Shown here: in pieces, positions 37,932-46,395 of the stretch | Position numbering within the stretch: position 1 is the stretch's first letter | Layout of the letters: every line of letters begins with the position of its first letter | Assembly: GCA_965262485.1 (NCBI GenBank) | Contig: OZ253540.1 | Coordinates: 2,356,001 to 2,420,000 of the forward strand | Direction of reading: 5' to 3' | Source of the DNA: Bin87 sp965262485 | Lineage (GTDB): Bacteria; Chloroflexota; Dehalococcoidia; Lucifugimonadales; UBA3495 | DNA: 64,000 nt | Notes under the pieces: generated by a model | Told to the model about the DNA's origin: nothing | Database searches by the model: none | Seen by the model: the letters and a program-made list of their open reading frames with translations, nothing else | Made by a program: the position numbers and the translations under genes

Positions 37932-37989
37932 AGTATCACACCCCGGAAAATCGGCTATAATAGCCTATCACGCACAAGTAAACGGAACC

Positions 37990-38529
37990 CAACCGGCCGC
38001 TGGTAGTGCTCCGGCGGGTGGGTGCTCAGTTCATCCTCAGTCAAAACCGGGGAGCACTCATGATCGCGATGATCTCAAGTGAGAATGCAGCGGCGGATCA
38101 TGTAATCGCCTGCAGAAGGTGGCCGTGCTGAGCCTGCCCTCTACGGTATCGTCGGAGCGGGCTGAATACTCCCCCGACCGTGGGAGATAAAGCTGGTGCG
38201 ATGAATGTCGAGAGGGTGGATACCGTCACCGTCTGCAACGGCGTCGTGGACGACGATCCACAACTGGTCACCGTGCAGGGCCGGTACCGCTCACACGGGG
38301 GCGCCACAGTGAACTCGCCGATGCGCGACGCGGCGTACCGGTGGACGTTTGCCGTACCAGAAGCGCAGGTTGGTGGCGTACCAGTATGCCTGAGAGCCGC
38401 TGGGCTGTGGGAAGATCTCCGGCTCATTTTCCTGGGGGTAAATGTCGCCCGGTTTGTCGCACGACCAATTGAGTAACTGTCGCAGATCAAAGACGCTGAT
38501 CTCCCGGCCGTAGGACCGGAAAACCACCT
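37990..38529. other. Intergenic; one doubtful minus-strand ORF
   Basis: A minus-strand frame from GTG 38533 to 38291 gives 80 residues (MKVVFRSYGREISVFDLRQL..., later EIFPQPSGSQAYWYATNLRF) that look protein-like but have no RBS and no family I recognise; its start lies in the tandem repeat. The rest shows no gene. Confidence 0.3.
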
Positions 38530-39049
38530 TCACGCGGGTGGAGCGGCGTAAAAACAGCCCTTAGTGGGCGCTAGCTGGCTCTCAGGAGCCATTCGACGCA
38601 GTAGGTCGTAAAGAGCGACTATCAGTCGCAAATCGGACTTTCAGCCGGTATGGGGACGATTATCCCGTTAGCCTTCGTGGCTCTTCCGCAGTCAGCGGGG
38701 TGCGCGCATTGCGCGGCGACGCATCAGTCGTCAGTCTGCATCTGTGCAGTAAGTCTCAAGTCGGATTGACTATCCATGCCCTTGGCAAATGCTTCATCCG
38801 TCACACGGGTGGAGCGGCGTAAAAACAGCCCTTAGTGGGCGCTAGTTGGCTCTCAGGAGCGATTCGACACAGTAGGTCGCAAATCGGGCTTTCAGCCGGT
38901 ATGGGGACGACTATCCCATTAGCCTTCGTGTCTCTTCCGCAGTCAGCGGGGTGCGCGCATTGCGCGGCGACGTATCAGTCGTCAGTCTGCATCTGTGCAG
39001 TAAGTCTCAAACCGGATTGATTATCCATGCCTTTGGCAAATGCTTCATC
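38530..39049. repeat. Two tandem copies of a 271-bp noncoding unit
   Basis: Copy 1 (38530-38800) and copy 2 (38801-39049) are about 90 percent identical by eye, from TCACxCGGGTGGAGCGGCG to GGCAAATGCTTCATC. Copy 2 lacks about 20 bases after GTAGGTCG. Both contain short hairpins (GGCTCTCAGGAGC, TGCGCGCATTGCGCGG). There is no shared open frame, so the unit may encode a structured RNA or be a non-autonomous element. Confidence 0.85.
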
Positions 39050-39520
39050 ACATGAAGTACGAAATCAGGTTACCACGTGGCTAAATGTCGCGCAAGTCCA
39101 CTTCTCACACGCAGGGCAATCGCGTCTTAATCCGTAACGGTAAAACCGCACACTCGCGTTGCGTCCAAAATCGTCGTCCGCATGATGGACCAATATTACG
39201 AATATCGTCGCGGGCAACCAATAAATGCCATCAATCGCCCGCGCCAGTGGGCTGCGGATCGCCTCCGTGTGGTATGACTCTGCGTCGGGTCGCTCCAGTC
39301 AGAGGGTCTGGGTCCACCGGCGTCTGTGACGCCCTTCCACCGTTGCACCACAATATCCCCAGGGTGGGAATATGTCTGCTGCAACTGCCGGCTTCCTGAT
39401 GTCGGCCCCAATATCCCTGGTTGGGGATATCGCTTCGACTCCCGGTTCCCTTTTCGCCGTTGCTCTTTATCCCGTCATGGGGGATACTTTTCCGGACCAT
39501 TGGCCGCCCGGGAGAATGCC
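39050..39520. promoter_or_regulatory. Upstream region with two ATATCCC...GGGATAT palindromes
   Basis: Palindromic sites at 39352-39373 (AATATCCCC...GGGAATAT) and 39410-39430 (AATATCCCT...GGGGATAT) are spaced 58 bases apart, upstream of the HTH-methyltransferase gene at 39521. They look like operator sites for a dimeric regulator. No gene was seen in 39050-39330. Confidence 0.45.
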
Positions 39521-40432
39521 ATGCCCCAGCCAAGGAAACTGACCCACGATGAGGTTCGCGACATCCGTCGGTCGGGTCTTTCCCAGGAACGGGCCGCCCG
39601 GAAGTACGGCGTTGATTCCAAGACCATCCGGAACGTTCGGAAAGGAGTCACATACCGGGACGTTCCGGACCGCCCTCCCATTGATCCCGACGCCCACCTG
39701 ATGTTCAGAAGAAAATATCTGGTGGGTGACGCCGTGGAGCTGCTGGACCACATGCCCGAAGGGTATGCCGAGACGGTCCTGACCATGGCCCGGCATCTTG
39801 CAGGTCCGGTCGGTCGCGCCGAACACGCGGATCATGTTGACCGGCAGCGCCGCATTATCCAGGAGTGCCTGCGCGCCGTCGGCGATTTCGGCGTTGTCAT
39901 GTACGTGCATCGTCCCCGGCTTGGCTACGCCGGAGATGTCGATCTGGGCGCCGACATCATTGGAGGATTGCCCCTGCGACAGGCAGTCATCTGGACCTGG
40001 CCGGTGCGGTACGGGCTTGGCGCCGATTCCGTCGGGAGAGGAGCGCCATTGCCGCAGAATTACGCGAGCGTCTTCATCCTCGCCGGAAGACTTTGGACGA
40101 TGTCCAGCGCAGTTGCGTCCAGGTTCCGGCGGAGGGGCGCCATCTGGACGATGCCGCCGCCGCACTCGGCCAACGCGCCGCCGGAGTTTCCCCTCGAACT
40201 GGCCACGCGCTGTATTGCCATGGGATCGGGCCGGGTGCTCAACCCCCAGGCGGGAACCGGCACCGTTGCGCTGGCGGCACAGGAACAGGATCGGTCCTGG
40301 ACGCTCTTCGAAAGCACCGACGCACATCTGGCTACCTTTGAAAGGCGCCTGGCCGGCAAGGGCGAACCCGATCCTCCCTCTGGATTCTCCGTCACTAGAG
40401 ACCCAATGATGAAGCGGTTCACCCAAGCCTGA
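39521..40432 (+). CDS. HTH domain fused to a degenerate DNA methyltransferase-like domain
   Basis: ATG 39521 gives 303 residues. Residues 1-45 (THDEVRDIRRSGLSQERAARKYGVDSKTIRN) are a resolvase-like helix-turn-helix. The rest follows the plan of beta-class DNA methyltransferases: YLVGDAVELLDHMPEGYAETV, where DPPY is expected but TMARH occurs, and FPLELATRCIAMGSGRVLNP-QAGTGTVALAAQEQ in place of the DPFxGxGT motif. The catalytic motif is lost and the AdoMet loop altered, so it is probably a DNA-binding protein that no longer methylates, possibly a regulator acting at the palindromes upstream. This role is inference. Confidence 0.6.
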   Translation: MPQPRKLTHDEVRDIRRSGLSQERAARKYGVDSKTIRNVRKGVTYRDVPDRPPIDPDAHLMFRRKYLVGDAVELLDHMPEGYAETVLTMARHLAGPVGRAEHADHVDRQRRIIQECLRAVGDFGVVMYVHRPRLGYAGDVDLGADIIGGLPLRQAVIWTWPVRYGLGADSVGRGAPLPQNYASVFILAGRLWTMSSAVASRFRRRGAIWTMPPPHSANAPPEFPLELATRCIAMGSGRVLNPQAGTGTVALAAQEQDRSWTLFESTDAHLATFERRLAGKGEPDPPSGFSVTRDPMMKRFTQA

Positions 40433-40442
40433 CTCCAAGGGA

Positions 40443-43103
40443 TCATTGACTCGATTCAAAGTCTGCGGTTAGATCCAGCCGGTTCCAGCGTTCGCCATCA
40501 TACCGCCAGACGTGGCGCGATCCCTGACCCAGGATGAGGATGTCAGCATCACAGCCGGCGTTCAGTATCCGCTGTGCTACGTCCATGGGGAACTCGCTCA
40601 CCGGCTTGACCTCCGCGTAGGCCTCGATGCCCTCCAGTGTGAGCCGGAAGTCGGGGGTCCAGCCGGTGAATCGCGCCGGCTCGTACTCCCAGGCAATGCC
40701 CCTCCGGTCGAAGTACGCCGCCCAGCGGGCCTCCAGCTGGCTGCGGAAGGTAACGCCGCCGTACTCGGTGATGAGGGGTGTCTGCTCTGGACTCATCGTC
40801 TGGGGCGCCACCGCAACCGCCCACCGGTGTAGTTGATCGGCGGTGTCCTCTCTCAGCAGACGCTCCCGCTCCGAACGCTGGCCCGGTTGGCGGGCGATCT
40901 CCAGCAGCGCCTGGGTGTAGCGGCCCAGGTTGTCGGCGATGGCCTTCGATAGGCCCAACCCGCCGCCCACCTTGTCCCAGAGGACGATGGCGCGCTGTAC
41001 CTCGCTGCCGCGCCCGTCACGGACCACCTGAACGTTCTGGTGCGTGGTGCGGATGTCGGCGGGATGGATGGCCTCCCGGCTGCACATCACCGTCCGCAGG
41101 GCTCGGGCCACGTCCCGGCGCGTGTTGGCGTCGTCGAACCAGTCCTCCCAGATGATGATCACCGTGGCCGTGGTGCGCAGGTTGGAAACCACCTCGGGGA
41201 TGTTCTCGGCCCCGTAGTGGACGTCCCGCCATTCAGAATCGCCCGGTTCGCGCAGGGAGCAGCCGACGATGCGTTCCCAAGTCACCGCCTGGGCGTGGGT
41301 GCAGTACTCCAGGTGTCCCAGCGTGGAGACGCGGGGCTGCTGCAGCGTGACGGTGGCGCCGCTGTGGGTGATGGGACGGGTTTCCCGAGGTGGAGCGTGG
41401 CGCGCCGTGATCACCGTCTCGCCGCCGGACTCGTGCCAGCCCTCGATGGAGTAGCTCTGCTTGGCGTGGAAGTAGGTGGCCAGCGGATAGGCGTCGCGGG
41501 CTGCCTCCCGGCGGGTAACCTCGCTGGTGAGCAGCTCCATCTCGCCACCCGGCATCAGCTGCACGATGCGGGCCCGGCCATCGGCGGCGTCCCGGATGTC
41601 GTTGCGGTGGGGCTGCTGCGGGTCCCCGGTCTGGAACTCCGGCGCGTAGTGCTCGCCACGGGCGATCTCCCGGAGCGTCTGGGGCAGCTGCTCCGGCCAG
41701 GCGTCCGTGGGCGACGGGATGGCCCGCTCCATGCCGTTGAGGTCGGTCTCCTTGGCCAAGCACCTCCCATGGGTGTTCCTGATGTTGGGGTTGGACGGAT
41801 AGAGCCGGGCCGGCTCCACCGGCTGCTGCCAGTAAATCTCGAGGCTGTCCTCGTGGAACTGGAAGGCGTGGCGCGGCGCCACGATGATGAACCGCCCCGG
41901 GCCGGTGCGTCCCACCCGTCCGGCCCGCTGCCTGACCCGACCCACCGAGTGGGGCAGGCCCAGGTTGAAGCCCACCTGCAGGTCCGGTATGTCGATGCCC
42001 ATCTCCATAGCGCTGGTGCTGGCCAGGCCCCGGATGTCTCCCGCCCGCAGCGCCTCCTCGATGCGCCCCCTATGCATCAGCCCCGACCGGTAGGCCATGG
42101 CGTCCCGGGACTCCACGATGATGGCGTCCTCGGTGATGCTGCGGGCGGCCTCGATGCCCGCGGCGGCCCGCTCCGCCAGCTGCCGGTCGTCCACGAAGGC
42201 GATGTACGACCGGTCGGGATCATCGCTGATCACCTCCCGCACCGCCGTCTGTAAATCACGCCAGCCCTCGTCATGGGGCTCACGTCCGACGACGTGCTGC
42301 ACGGTGAGCTCGGCCCGGGGGCTGCCGTTGTACCGGTCGTCCACCACCTGGAAGGGCCGGCCGGTCAGCGTTTCGAGGTGTTGGGCCGCATTGTGAATGG
42401 TGGCGCTGGCGGCGATGACCCGTAGGGGCTCGAACTGGGCCATCAGCTCTTTGCGCTTTTGCTGCAGCCGGTGCAGCAGGTAGAGGCAGTGGGTGCCCAG
42501 GGCGCCGTCGTAGGTGTGGGCCTCGTCCAGGATGAGAAACGCCAGGTTGGACAGGAACCGGCGCACGTTGTACTGGGTGTTCTGCACCTCCCTGAGGTCG
42601 TGGCGCAGCGGCCGCCTGCCGTAGAGGGGCTCCGAGTAGGCCATCAGCCACTGCTGGATCACGTCTGGGGTCATCAGGGCCAGGCGAGTCCGCTGCAGGA
42701 TCTGCCGCCGCTCGGTGAGGTCGCGCACGTCGCCGTCGATGCGGTTGATGGCAGCGGGATCCAGTCCGGCGGCCTCCGCCATGCTCTGCCAGCGGACGAC
42801 CTGGTCCCGGGCCAGGGCCTTGATGGGGTAGATAGCGATGGCCGTGGCGTTGGGGTGGGTTGCCAGGTGATCCAGGGTGGGCGCCTGGAAGACCAGGGAC
42901 TTGCCGCTGGCGGTGCCGGTGCTGATCACCAGGTTGTGGCCCTGGCCCAGCAGTTCAAGCCCCATGGCCTGGTGCAGGTACAGTTGACCACCATCCGTTT
43001 GCGCATTCACGGCGGGCCAGATCTGGCTGTCGGCCAGCCAGGCGGGCACGGCGCCGTGGCGGGCCTCCTGGCCGGGGATGGTGATCTCGTCGTGGATATC
43101 CAT
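40443..43103 (-). CDS. MrfA-like SF2 helicase with C-terminal PD-(D/E)XK nuclease
   Basis: The 886 residues contain STGTASGKS (Walker A, 61-69), LILDEAHTYDG (DEAH, 193-196), AASATIHN, a STSAMEMGIDIPDL region and QRAGRVGR (motif VI). A WDKVGGGLGLSKAI segment near 730 corresponds to the DUF1998-like part of MrfA, a repair helicase. Residues ~770-850 add FRSQLEARWAAYFDRRGI, TPDFRLTL and AYAEVKPV: a PD-(D/E)XK nuclease of the type that ends some phage and defence proteins. The gene looks intact; its 3' end is ten bases from the convergent gene 39521-40432. Fragments of a close paralogue lie at 45.1 and 48.4 kb. Confidence 0.85.
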   Translation of the reverse strand: MDIHDEITIPGQEARHGAVPAWLADSQIWPAVNAQTDGGQLYLHQAMGLELLGQGHNLVISTGTASGKSLVFQAPTLDHLATHPNATAIAIYPIKALARDQVVRWQSMAEAAGLDPAAINRIDGDVRDLTERRQILQRTRLALMTPDVIQQWLMAYSEPLYGRRPLRHDLREVQNTQYNVRRFLSNLAFLILDEAHTYDGALGTHCLYLLHRLQQKRKELMAQFEPLRVIAASATIHNAAQHLETLTGRPFQVVDDRYNGSPRAELTVQHVVGREPHDEGWRDLQTAVREVISDDPDRSYIAFVDDRQLAERAAAGIEAARSITEDAIIVESRDAMAYRSGLMHRGRIEEALRAGDIRGLASTSAMEMGIDIPDLQVGFNLGLPHSVGRVRQRAGRVGRTGPGRFIIVAPRHAFQFHEDSLEIYWQQPVEPARLYPSNPNIRNTHGRCLAKETDLNGMERAIPSPTDAWPEQLPQTLREIARGEHYAPEFQTGDPQQPHRNDIRDAADGRARIVQLMPGGEMELLTSEVTRREAARDAYPLATYFHAKQSYSIEGWHESGGETVITARHAPPRETRPITHSGATVTLQQPRVSTLGHLEYCTHAQAVTWERIVGCSLREPGDSEWRDVHYGAENIPEVVSNLRTTATVIIIWEDWFDDANTRRDVARALRTVMCSREAIHPADIRTTHQNVQVVRDGRGSEVQRAIVLWDKVGGGLGLSKAIADNLGRYTQALLEIARQPGQRSERERLLREDTADQLHRWAVAVAPQTMSPEQTPLITEYGGVTFRSQLEARWAAYFDRRGIAWEYEPARFTGWTPDFRLTLEGIEAYAEVKPVSEFPMDVAQRILNAGCDADILILGQGSRHVWRYDGERWNRLDLTADFESSQ

Positions 43104-43209
43104 GGCGTCTATGATGGGCTGATGCTTGACAGCATTCTTCTCCAGTTGAGCAACGGATGGGAATTTGGCTCATAATATCAGCAACCGGAGCGAGACTATG
43201 CTGGCATAA

Positions 43210-43506
43210 ATGAGACGATTGGGCTTGCTGCTGAGCCGGGCCATTCTGGCGGCAGTGGTTCTGCCACTGTTGATGCTGACCGTGATGGTTCTGATTGCCG
43301 CGCAGGCCGGAGCGATCGGCGCCGTCTTCATTCGCCCTGATGCCAGCGGGCCCATTGACCCCCTCCTGCTATCATCAGATTACACAACGCGCGCGTTGCA
43401 GATTACCGGGTGGGTGCTTGCCTACGAACTGAACTGGCTGTTCGTTGTCATGGCGTTTCCTTACCTGCTGCTGAATGGCGATCTGCGGTTTGGATTCGGC
43501 AGTTGA
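43210..43506 (+). CDS. Small membrane protein, 98 residues
   Basis: The protein starts MRRLGLLLSRAILAAVVLPL with a basic N-terminus and a first hydrophobic helix to about residue 35, then ALQITGWVLAYELNWLFVVM and AFPYLLLNGDLRFGFGS with a second long hydrophobic stretch. Two or three transmembrane helices are expected. No family recognised, and the RBS is weak. It lies between the helicase and the decayed NYN gene without an evident partner. Confidence 0.5.
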   Translation: MRRLGLLLSRAILAAVVLPLLMLTVMVLIAAQAGAIGAVFIRPDASGPIDPLLLSSDYTTRALQITGWVLAYELNWLFVVMAFPYLLLNGDLRFGFGS

Positions 43507-43592
43507 GGCAATCACCCGGCACCGCGAGGTCAACCTGCCCGAGGCACGGGTCATAATCTCGCCGGCGACTTTCATAATATGGAGAAATCACC

Positions 43593-43757
43593 ATGAAATT
43601 CGGACTGGTTTACGAAATGCGGCGTTCCGAACTGGACGACCATGCGGTCATCGAGAAAAACATGGGTTTCGACATCCAAACACGGCGGCAATCCGCAGGC
43701 GCCGTACCCGCTGAGGGGAGCGCCGGTCCGGTGGCTCCGAGTTCATCAGGAAGGTAA
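43593..43757 (+). CDS. Short ORF, possible N-terminal fragment of a flavin oxidoreductase
   Basis: ATG 43593, after ATGGAGAAATCACC, begins MKFGLVYEMRRSELDD, which resembles the first residues of luciferase-like (LLM) monooxygenases, then turns into low-complexity sequence and stops after 54 codons. It is probably a broken gene start. The resemblance is weak. Confidence 0.25.
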   Translation: MKFGLVYEMRRSELDDHAVIEKNMGFDIQTRRQSAGAVPAEGSAGPVAPSSSGR

Positions 43758-43761
43758 CCAG

Positions 43762-44617
43762 TTGCAGGAGCATACCACCGGCGTCCTGATCGCCATCGAC
43801 TGGGAGAACATTCGCCGCGGCGCGTTGATGTACCAGGTGGAGGTTACGCCCCAGGACGTCGCCCGGGCGATGGCCGCCATCGGCGGGATCTTCGGAGAGG
43901 TGCTGGGGGGCAAGGCGTTCGGCGACTGGAGTCTCCGGCCCGAGGACGCCCGGGCATTCACCGAGGCCGACATTACGCTCTACCACGCGCCCCGCACCAT
44001 GGCCGGCAAGACCGGTCCGACCCGTCCATCCTGCTGGAGGTCTACGACTGGGTCCGAGACCGTGAGGACTGCGGGTTCATCATCCTGGGTTCGGGCGACT
44101 CGGACTATCAGGTCCTGGTGGACCGCGCCCGTGCATTGGACCGCAGGATCATACTGTGCGCCTTCAGCCAGGCCGTGGGCCGCGAGATGCTCGCGGCGGC
44201 GCCGCTGTTCCGCTGGAGGCGGAACTGGGAATCCACCTGGCCGAGCACGGCGACGTGAATGTACCCGCGCCTGCCTCGCCGCCGGACGCCCGCGCTCCCG
44301 CCGATGACGGAGCCCTCAGCACCTTCATCACGGAGATGAACCGCCTGGAAGGCCGCATGAACTTCGTCGGTTACAGCATACTCTGCAACCAGTGGATGCT
44401 CGACTGGGGAATCGCCTGGAACTAGTACGCATGCCGCAAGGTGGTGGAAGATCTGGTGCAGGACGGCGTGGTCGAACGCCACGACGTGTTCAGCCCCAAC
44501 AATCCACAGTTTCCAACAGCGGCGGTTCGGCTGGCGCGCACCAACGAGACCGTGCAAAACACGCTGGGCTTGAACCGCCCGCGCATCAGCAACCCCGTCC
44601 TGCCGACGCCCGGTTGA
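43762..44617 (+). pseudogene. NYN-domain ribonuclease-like protein, frameshifted
   Basis: A NYN (PIN-like) domain is spread over three frames: GVLIAIDWENIRRGALMYQ in the first, ILLEVYDWVRD and GFIILGSGDSDYQVLVDRA with ALDRRIILCAF in the second (after about 44010), then ELGIHLAEHGD and FVGYSILCNQWMLDWGIAWN in the third (after about 44215). An in-frame TAG at 44423 is followed by YACRKVVEDLVQDGVVERHD and a C-terminal OST-HTH-like part ending at 44617. The acidic residues of the NYN nuclease are recognisable. Two frameshifts and one stop make it a pseudogene. Confidence 0.75.
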
Positions 44618-45149
44618 CGGCTCGGTGCACCGGCATTCACCCACCGCAGGTGGCCATATGTCCTGGCAGAGGGCCGGCCTGATGGCCTGCGGATAACCTG
44701 CGGCGCCGACGTTTCGGGCACCGTCAGCGATGATGTTCGAATTACCGCCAATGGGTTGCCGTGTTTCCATTGTCGCGTATCACCCGATCAGCCAAGGTGT
44801 TCCCTGAGCGTTGATACAATAGAGCCGCTTGGGTGATTGTGGCGTAGGGTTGAACGCCCGGCCCTCGGGTCGAGCCGTGATGGGGTTGTTGCGCGGGGAC
44901 GGTTCCAGTCGCTCAAGCGTTGCAAACTGCCAGCTACAGCTGAACGAGCCTCGTCAGGAGCGCATTGTTCGCTCCGTCCAAGTTCACGCCGCACAACTTC
45001 CTCAACCCTGCCCATCTCGGCGAGAGGGTCTGATGAAGCCGTTCACGTAATGGATGTTGGGCGAACCAAGATGGGTATCAAAATGGTTCAGCAGCAAGGT
45101 AATTATGGCCGGCCGACGTAACGACTGATGTGCGAACGTGGCGTGTTGC
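44618..45149. other. Intergenic; holds one copy of a dispersed repeat
   Basis: No credible gene. At 45035-45080 a sequence GTTCACGTAATGGATGTTGG, then GCGAACCAA and GGGTATC, repeats the one at 49025-49066 closely and that near 26815 more loosely. Confidence 0.4.
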
Positions 45150-45380
45150 TATGCGGGGGTGGGGGCCTGGAAGACCAGGGACTTGCCGCTGGCGGTGCCG
45201 GTGCTGACCGCCAGGTTGTGGCCCTGGCCAAACAGCTCCAACCCCATGGCCTGGTGCAGGTAGAGCTGACCGCCGCCCGTCTGGGCCTTTACCGCAGGCC
45301 ACGCCGGGCTGCCGGCCAGGCAGACGTTTCGCCGTGGCGGCCTCCTGGCCGGGGATGGTGATCTCGCCGTGAACGTTCAT
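45150..45380 (-). pseudogene. N-terminal fragment of a second MrfA-like helicase
   Basis: ATG 45380 begins MNVHGEITIPGQEAA, matching MDIHDEITIPGQEAR of the intact helicase. After a frameshift the paralogy continues as GGQLYLHQAMGLELFGQGHN and STGTASGKSLVFQAP (Walker A), then ends at a stop near 45150. Only the first ~75 residues remain. The matching C-terminal fragment at 48431-48900 is upstream on this strand, so the two pieces are not simply the ends of one interrupted gene. Confidence 0.8.
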
Positions 45381-45458
45381 GATGTCGCGGCAATGGTCAG
45401 GTCACCGGGTCATCTACGCACATGTCCGGCGTCCAAGCAATGGCAGGCACGACGTAAA

Positions 45459-45860
45459 CTACCAGACGGTGGCCACCCGATCCGACGCTGCCAGCACCTC
45501 GTCCCGGGTCACCACCGGCGCGCCCAGCACATCCGCCTCCGCGGCGATCAGCCGGTCGTGCATCTCTGGAACCTCGGGAAACCGGTCCAGCCTCTCCAGT
45601 TGTGCCCGGCCCAACTCGGACAGTTCTATCCCGCTCACCGAGTCCAGCGCTTCCAACAATGCCGACGGTTCCAGGGGACTGCCCAGTTTCACCGACAGGT
45701 AGTAGAACTCGGCCACCACTATGGCGGGAACCACCACCGTGGCGTTGCCCGTCTCCGCCAGTTGGAAAACGGCGCTGGCGGCAATACTGAGGCGCTCCGG
45801 GGACCGGAAATACCACCAGAGGGCGTGGGTGTCGGCAACGAACCGGCTCCGGCTAACCAT
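45459..45860 (-). CDS. vapC: VapC-like PIN-domain toxin
   Basis: From ATG 45860 the 133 residues carry the PIN acidic set: FVADTHALWWYF (Asp), PAIVVAEFYY (Glu), MHDRLIAAEADVLGAPVVTRD (two Asp). VapC toxins are ribonucleases that cleave tRNA or rRNA. The start overlaps the end of the upstream antitoxin gene by eight bases, the usual coupling of a type II pair. Length and motifs are normal, so the toxin should be functional. Confidence 0.85.
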   Translation of the reverse strand: MVSRSRFVADTHALWWYFRSPERLSIAASAVFQLAETGNATVVVPAIVVAEFYYLSVKLGSPLEPSALLEALDSVSGIELSELGRAQLERLDRFPEVPEMHDRLIAAEADVLGAPVVTRDEVLAASDRVATVW

Positions 45861-46131
45861 CGATGTCACCGGACACCCCGTCGGACAACTGCTCCCGAGT
45901 CTCCCAGATGCCCTTGATGTCCTGGAAGTCCTGGTAGCCAGCGTCGGGCAGTTGGGAGAGCGCGCCTCGCAGCGTGGATAGGGAGGGTTTGTCGTCGGCG
46001 CCGGCATCCACCGCCGTGAGCCGTCCGCACGGACGTCCCCGGCGCGTGATGATCACCTCATCGCCGTGGTCCAGGTCCCGGAGTATCTCACTGAGATGGG
46101 CCTTCGCTTCCCGGATGCTATATGTGGTCAT
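45853..46131 (-). CDS. Phd/YefM-family antitoxin
   Basis: MTTYSIREAKAHLSEILRDL followed by GDEVIITRRGRPCGRLTAV is the Phd/YefM DNA-binding N-terminal domain; the C-terminal part (SQLPDAGYQDFQDIKGIWE) would wrap the PIN toxin encoded next. The start is uncertain: ATG 46131 gives the family-typical N-terminus, whereas ATG 46167 lies nine bases after a TAGAAT (-10-like, 46177-46182), which would fit a leaderless mRNA. Such antitoxins repress their own operon. Confidence 0.85.
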   Translation of the reverse strand: MTTYSIREAKAHLSEILRDLDHGDEVIITRRGRPCGRLTAVDAGADDKPSLSTLRGALSQLPDAGYQDFQDIKGIWETREQLSDGVSGDIDG

Positions 46132-46265
46132 GTCGTCCGCCATGTGAAGGTCATGTTGATGTGCCATTGTGACTACATTCTACCACGGCATATGCAGCGT
46201 CCTGCCGGTTCATGGGGATAATCGGTCTGGAGCGTCTCCCATCAGGCAATGCCGGCTGGCGTCGA

Positions 46266-46395
46266 TCATCCGCCGTGAGGATTCCAATGCCAGAATGACT
46301 GTTGGCCGATGGCCGGCACCGGATTTGCCAGTGTCTCCACGTTGGCCAGGAACCAAAGCCAGCGGCCGGGGTTGAAGTCACCCCAGGGGCCCGGG
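46266..46395 (-). pseudogene. ASCH-protein C-terminal fragment
   Basis: The minus strand encodes GPWGDFNPGRWLWFLANVET and PVPAIGQQSFWHWN before a stop, closely similar to the C-terminus of the ASCH gene at 54528 (DPWGDFSPGRWPWFLAEVKP, AVGHQSFWLWN). The N-terminal ASCH part is missing because the sequence joins a methyltransferase remnant of the opposite strand at about 46395. Confidence 0.7.

Larger units (their letters stand above)
34570..37989 (-). mobile_element. Transposon B: relative of A carrying a methyltransferase-nuclease
   Basis: The ends are identical inverted repeats GGTTCCGTTTACTTGTGCG at 34570 and (complement) at 37989. Between them lie, from the transposase end, the transposase, X, Y, the hairpin leader and the cargo gene, in the same order and orientation as in transposon A. 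The flanking 8-mers CCTCAACA and CAACCGGC differ, so there is no target duplication; adjacent deletion during replicative IS6-type transposition would explain this. The element is 3420 bp. Confidence 0.8.

Noticed and set aside
38530..39049. CRISPR array
   Set aside because: Only two long units with period 271 bp and no short regularly spaced repeats or cas genes.
41040..42254. Plus-strand frame of 404 codons opposite the helicase
   Set aside because: Shadow of the helicase coding strand with biased composition and no start signal.
3125..44425. Stop-codon recoding (suppressed TAG) as explanation for in-frame stops
   Set aside because: TAG, TGA and TAA are all involved and each also ends intact genes here; ordinary nonsense mutation is simpler.
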